Part shown: one piece after another, positions 61,201 to 64,000 of the stretch
Layout of the letters: every line of letters starts with the position of its first letter
Numbering within the stretch: position 1 is the stretch's first letter
Source: Halostagnicola sp. A56
GTDB lineage: Archaea > Halobacteriota > Halobacteria > Halobacteriales > Natrialbaceae
Direction: 5' to 3'
DNA: 64,000 bases
NCBI RefSeq assembly: GCF_000691505.1
Contig: NZ_JMIP02000019.1
Coordinates: 158,462 to 222,461, forward strand
Made by a program: the position numbers and the translations under genes
The notes under the pieces: generated by a model
What the model was told of the DNA's origin: nothing
Database searches by the model: none
Seen by the model: only the letters and a program-made list of their open reading frames with translations

Positions 61201-61449
61201 ATGGATAATGACGGCTCTCACGACTACGTCGTACCTGAGAGTGAGGAAGACCTTGATACACCAGACGTACGTGGCTACGACTTTCGAGGCGAATTCGACT
61301 TGCAAGAGATGCTCGAGTCGTACGCGACGACTGGATTCCAGGCGACCCAACTCGCAGAAGCCATCGATATTGCAGAACGCATGCAGGAAAAGGATGCGAC
61401 AGTCTATCTCACGTTCACATCGATAAAATTCTCATTCCACTGGCCATGA
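61201..61449 (+). pseudogene. N-terminal fragment of deoxyhypusine synthase
   Basis: The 82-codon frame begins MDNDGSHDYVVPESEEDLDT and continues with DVRGYDFRGEFDLQEMLESY and ATTGFQATQLAEAIDIAERM, then YLTFTS, which is the N-terminus of haloarchaeal deoxyhypusine synthase as I know it. After YLTFTS the sequence changes to IKFSFHWP and stops. The catalytic lysine and NAD-binding parts are absent. The gene was cut at about 61420, where the par region begins. Confidence 0.8.
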
Positions 61450-61522
61450 AGCTACAATCTCTCCATTCGTCTCCAAGGTTGCCGTGGACCCTGTCGAAAC
61501 ACTATAAACGGGCGATGAAATA

Positions 61523-61767
61523 AACGAACCAAACGAACGGAACGAGCAAAACGAAGGTAGTGAATGAACTCTTAGGGATGAACTGGCTGACCCGTACTCA
61601 ATGAACAGAATGACAGAAACGAACGTAACGAATAGAACGAACGAGCTGATAGCAACGAATGTGTTTGATTCAACGAGTGTAACGAACAATTGGTTTTAAC
61701 ATCATAGTGATCCTCTCACCGAGTGAAACACCCTCACCGAACGAAACGAACACAACGAGGAAAACGA
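61523..61767. repeat. 9-bp phased AACGA iterons upstream of parA
   Basis: AACGA occurs at 61523, 61532, 61541 and 61550; at 61618, 61627, 61636, 61654, 61672 and 61681; and at 61745, 61754 and 61763. Within each cluster every spacing is 9 bp or a multiple. Extra unphased copies lie at 61640 and 61740. This fits a centromere-like (parS) or origin iteron array for the ParA locus directly downstream. The 61427-61772 gap holds no gene. Confidence 0.85.
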
Positions 61768-61772
61768 AGAAA

Positions 61773-62590
61773 ATGAGCGACACCAATACCGCACGAATCA
61801 CCGTGGCGAATCAGAAGGGGGGCGCGGGGAAGACAACCGACGTCATTCATACTGGCGGCGCGCTAGCTGCCCGGGACCACGACGTCCTCCTAGTCGATAT
61901 CGACTATCACGGAGGACTCACTTGCTCGCTTGGCTACAATGACCTGTACTACGACACCGACCGCACAACGCTGTTCGACGTACTGGATTTCGATCAGATG
62001 GAGTCGGTGAATGACATCATTGTTGAGCACGAGGAATTCGACATCCTCCCCGCGAGCGAGAAGCTTGCGAACAACAAGAACATCCAGACATTGCTTGAGG
62101 CGCCGAAAAGTCGAGAGCGACTGGAGATGACACTCGACGAACTCGATGAGGACTACGACTACATCATTGTCGACACGCCCCATCCCTGAACGTCCTCACC
62201 GATAACGCCCTCGTCGCGACCGGCAACGTCGTCATCCCTGTAATTCCCGAGAAACTCAATGCCAACAGCCTCCAGATTTTCGCGAAGCAACTGAGCTCCC
62301 TCGAACAGGCGTATGGAGACATCAATCGTCTCGCGATTGCCTGCAACCGTGTCGAACAGAACGCCGAGCACCGCGATACCATCGAGGAGATCAAATCGGC
62401 GTACTCCCTCCCAATTTTCGAGATTCCGAAGCGTACCGATCTCTCCCAATCGATCGGCGAAGGTGTGTCTGTCTTCGGCTTCGCCAAGGAGAACAAGCGC
62501 GTCGAGGATGCACGTGAACTGTTCAACGAAATTGCCGACCTGTTCGACGAGACGTTCGAGAAGACCGTGCCTGAGGAGGTGGAAGCATGA
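61773..62590 (+). pseudogene. parA: ParA/Soj-type partition ATPase, frameshifted by one base
   Basis: The gene starts MSDTNTARITVANQKGGAGK at ATG 61773; KGGAGKTT (residues 15-22) is the deviant Walker A and VLLVDIDYHGGLT the next switch. At YIIVDTPHP the frame stops (62187-62189). Adding one C to the CCCC run at about 62178-62181 gives DTPPSLNVLTDNALVATGNV and continues to a TGA at 62588-62590, a normal 272-residue ParA. The stop overlaps the next gene's ATG (ATGA). Because everything else is intact, a one-base sequencing error is at least as likely as real inactivation. Confidence 0.85.
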
Positions 62591-63003
62591 CTGACGGCTG
62601 GGGCGATGCTTCCGGCATCGAGGGCAACTACGAAGGGGAGGACGATGAAACCGATTCCGGCGATACGAGTGAGGTGAGTGAAACGGTAGAAACCAGTTCA
62701 TCGACCGAAACGACCGAATCGACTTCAACGAGTGAAACGAACGAAACGAGCGAAACGACCGAAACGAAGACAAACATCAAGGACGAGTGGAACGGGCGGA
62801 CGATCTACATTCCCGATGGTGTCCTCGACGAGATGGAGGATACTTACCTCGAGTCCCAGCTGAAGCTCCGAAAGGCGGGTCAGGACGAGTTCAAGAAGAA
62901 CCGCCATTTCTATCCGCTTCTCGTTCAGTTCGGTGTTGAGTCGCTCTCTGAGGCGGATGCTGAGGAAATTCAGACCCGGCTTTCGGAACTCGGCGAGGAG
63001 TGA
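62587..63003 (+). CDS. Small ParA partner with Thr/Glu/Ser-rich repeat segment
   Basis: 138 residues, coupled to parA by an ATGA overlap. The first about 58 residues are acidic and repetitive (STSETNETSETTETK). The second half, DEWNGRTIYIPDGVLDEMED through HFYPLLVQFGVESLSE, looks like a small folded DNA-binding or dimer domain; position implies the centromere-binding partner of ParA. I do not recognise a ParB domain. Its repeat segment is encoded by the same 9-bp phased motif that lies upstream of parA. Confidence 0.75.
   Translation: MTDGWGDASGIEGNYEGEDDETDSGDTSEVSETVETSSSTETTESTSTSETNETSETTETKTNIKDEWNGRTIYIPDGVLDEMEDTYLESQLKLRKAGQDEFKKNRHFYPLLVQFGVESLSEADAEEIQTRLSELGEE
62709..62767. repeat. 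9-bp phased AACGA iterons inside the partner gene
   Basis: AACGA starts at 62709, 62727, 62736, 62745, 62754 and 62763, all on one 9-bp register, plus an unphased copy at 62740. The unit equals three codons, so it writes the protein's E-T-x repeats. Confidence 0.85.
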
Positions 63004-63186
63004 CGCCGCGCAGAGTGAGGCCGAGTTGAGTTGCGAACGACACGAAACGTTTACCGGAGGGCCACATCCTGACTTGCCACGTAATTATATCCAGATAGTC
63101 ACTCGGCAGTTTGAGTAGTCATCTGATATTCAAGTCGTAGCTGATTCAGCGCTCGTTAGCCTGAGGCTTCACCGTTTTTGACGTCA

Positions 63187-63882
63187 TCAACTTTCCTCTG
63201 CAAATGAAATACTGGGCCGCAGTTCCATGGAATACAATTTCTCGAACGACTCGTTCTCGGAGCCTAACAGCTGATTACGAATAATTCGCTTGAGAAGTAC
63301 CATCACTGCACCTTGTGTAGCGATCAGGTCTCCAATCGGCATATTCGGAGCGCCATGCGACACGTGATTGCGCGCGTCTCTCCAGAAATACTCGGGTATA
63401 TTCAGGTTGCTTGGTTCTGAAACGACCATTTGGGCAAGATCATTCGTCTCTACATCCAGCTTCGTGATTAGATGCTGGATTTTTTCGCCGGTCGCCTCTG
63501 AGATCTGCTCTTCCCGAGCATGCCAGAGGGCAAGCAGTTCGATTGCGCTGCACACGCTGAGGAGTTTGCCCTCTACTGGCCGGTTCGGATCTCGCGCATC
63601 AATGTAGTACCCGAGTACCTGTCGAAGGTGAAGATTCTCCCGGACGTACGGCGTATAATTGTCATATGCTTCCTCGACATATTCGGAGAAGTTCGTCCAG
63701 ATGACTTTGTCTGGGAAGGGAGCGAATGCGGCACTAACATTCGATGTTCCTCCTGATTTTAACACCTCATAGTGAGCATCCATATCGTCAGATGGTGTAT
63801 TGTCTATCGCGGTGATCTTGGTTCGGATGTATCGCGGGGCCGTCTCTTGAATGAGTTGCGACACTTCGAGAATTTTGGTCAC
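63187..63882 (-). CDS. HEPN-domain protein (ApeA-like C-terminus), possibly N-truncated
   Basis: 231 residues from a GTG at 63882. Residues about 80-215 are helical: EGKLLSVCSAIELLALWHAR and NIPEYFWRDARNHVSHG are typical of Apea-like HEPN domains. Two overlapping R-x4-H motifs (Arg168-His173, Arg171-His176) could form a ribonuclease site. The frame is open about 30 codons upstream of the GTG with no other start before a stop, so the N-terminus may be missing. HEPN RNases commonly act in phage defence or toxin systems. No partner gene is visible in the window. Confidence 0.65.
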   Translation of the reverse strand: MTKILEVSQLIQETAPRYIRTKITAIDNTPSDDMDAHYEVLKSGGTSNVSAAFAPFPDKVIWTNFSEYVEEAYDNYTPYVRENLHLRQVLGYYIDARDPNRPVEGKLLSVCSAIELLALWHAREEQISEATGEKIQHLITKLDVETNDLAQMVVSEPSNLNIPEYFWRDARNHVSHGAPNMPIGDLIATQGAVMVLLKRIIRNQLLGSENESFEKLYSMELRPSISFAEES

Positions 63883-64000
63883 GGTCTCTGCTGCGCGCTC
63901 AACGCGGTGGGACAGATCCCCCGCCCGCTGTTGTTTGACTCTGATCGGCTCTGTTGAATCGCTGTAAGGCGGTGGATTTCACTGTGTGACGGCACGTTTG

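Noticed and set aside
61523..61767. Possible CRISPR or simple low-complexity sequence
   Set aside because: The 9-bp register and position before parA fit iterons better; units are too short for CRISPR.
62160..62200. Programmed frameshifting in parA
   Set aside because: No slippery heptamer with a downstream structure was evident, and three other genes show the same one-base G/C loss, which favours error or decay.
63946..64000. Possible IS terminus at the window end (GGCTCTGTTGAATCGCTG)
   Set aside because: It recalls haloarchaeal IS tips, but no partner repeat or transposase is visible within the window.

Overview
The window is chromosomal DNA of a halophilic archaeon, most likely of the Natrialbaceae type (Natrinema/Haloterrigena-like; genus is inference). 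Evidence: high GC, very acidic proteins, a SAMP1 ubiquitin-like modifier, a HalOD1-domain protein, GatD, a PurN-PurH fusion, Orc1/Cdc6, haloarchaeal winged-helix regulators, and TATA boxes about 30 nt before starts that imply leaderless mRNAs. No rRNA, tRNA or CRISPR was seen.

Layout. 1-2971: core genes (TrkH end, hisA, PiT phosphate transporter). 3000-11652: a lower-GC accessory block that looks like a heavy-metal island: a small membrane protein, a membrane-anchored winged-helix regulator, a permease with two TRASH/YHS-like cysteine modules, an amidohydrolase, an ArsR-like regulator, a stand-alone HMA metallochaperone (broken by one base), a P1B-type ATPase with an unusual CPG motif, an FmdE-like protein and a truncated sensor kinase. 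11934-55264: mostly core genes: lysine synthesis (lysA-dapE), a broken MATE exporter, purine synthesis (purB, purN-purH), nucleoside salvage (phosphorylase, PfkB kinase, deoC), a K+ channel, SAMP1, GatD and GatB, a Vms1-like peptidyl-tRNA hydrolase, a DUF1611-enolase operon (DgcN-DgcA type), paralogous membrane proteins, PspA, an M23 peptidase, a HerA-like ATPase, an acyl-CoA synthetase, a VapBC-like pair and two MBL hydrolases. 55412-64000: a plasmid-like, lower-GC accessory region with an Orc1/Cdc6 initiator flanked by an intact and a decayed copy of the same small gene, a decayed IS6 element, an IS5-type remnant, a HAD-Nudix fusion, hemD, a deoxyhypusine synthase fragment, a ParA partition locus with 9-bp phased iterons, and a HEPN protein.

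Two themes cut across the window. First, four otherwise good genes (HMA, MATE, PspA, ParA) each lack exactly one base in a G/C run, which raises a sequence-quality question; the MATE gene also has a nonsense codon, and the IS remnants have several. Second, short tandem-repeat arrays (72, 52/16 and 27 bp) sit at the 3' ends of genes, in two cases starting inside the final codons.

The best candidates for undescribed biology are the metal island (CPG ATPase + HMA + TRASH permease + FmdE-like protein) and the par locus, whose iteron array continues inside the coding sequence of ParA's small partner.
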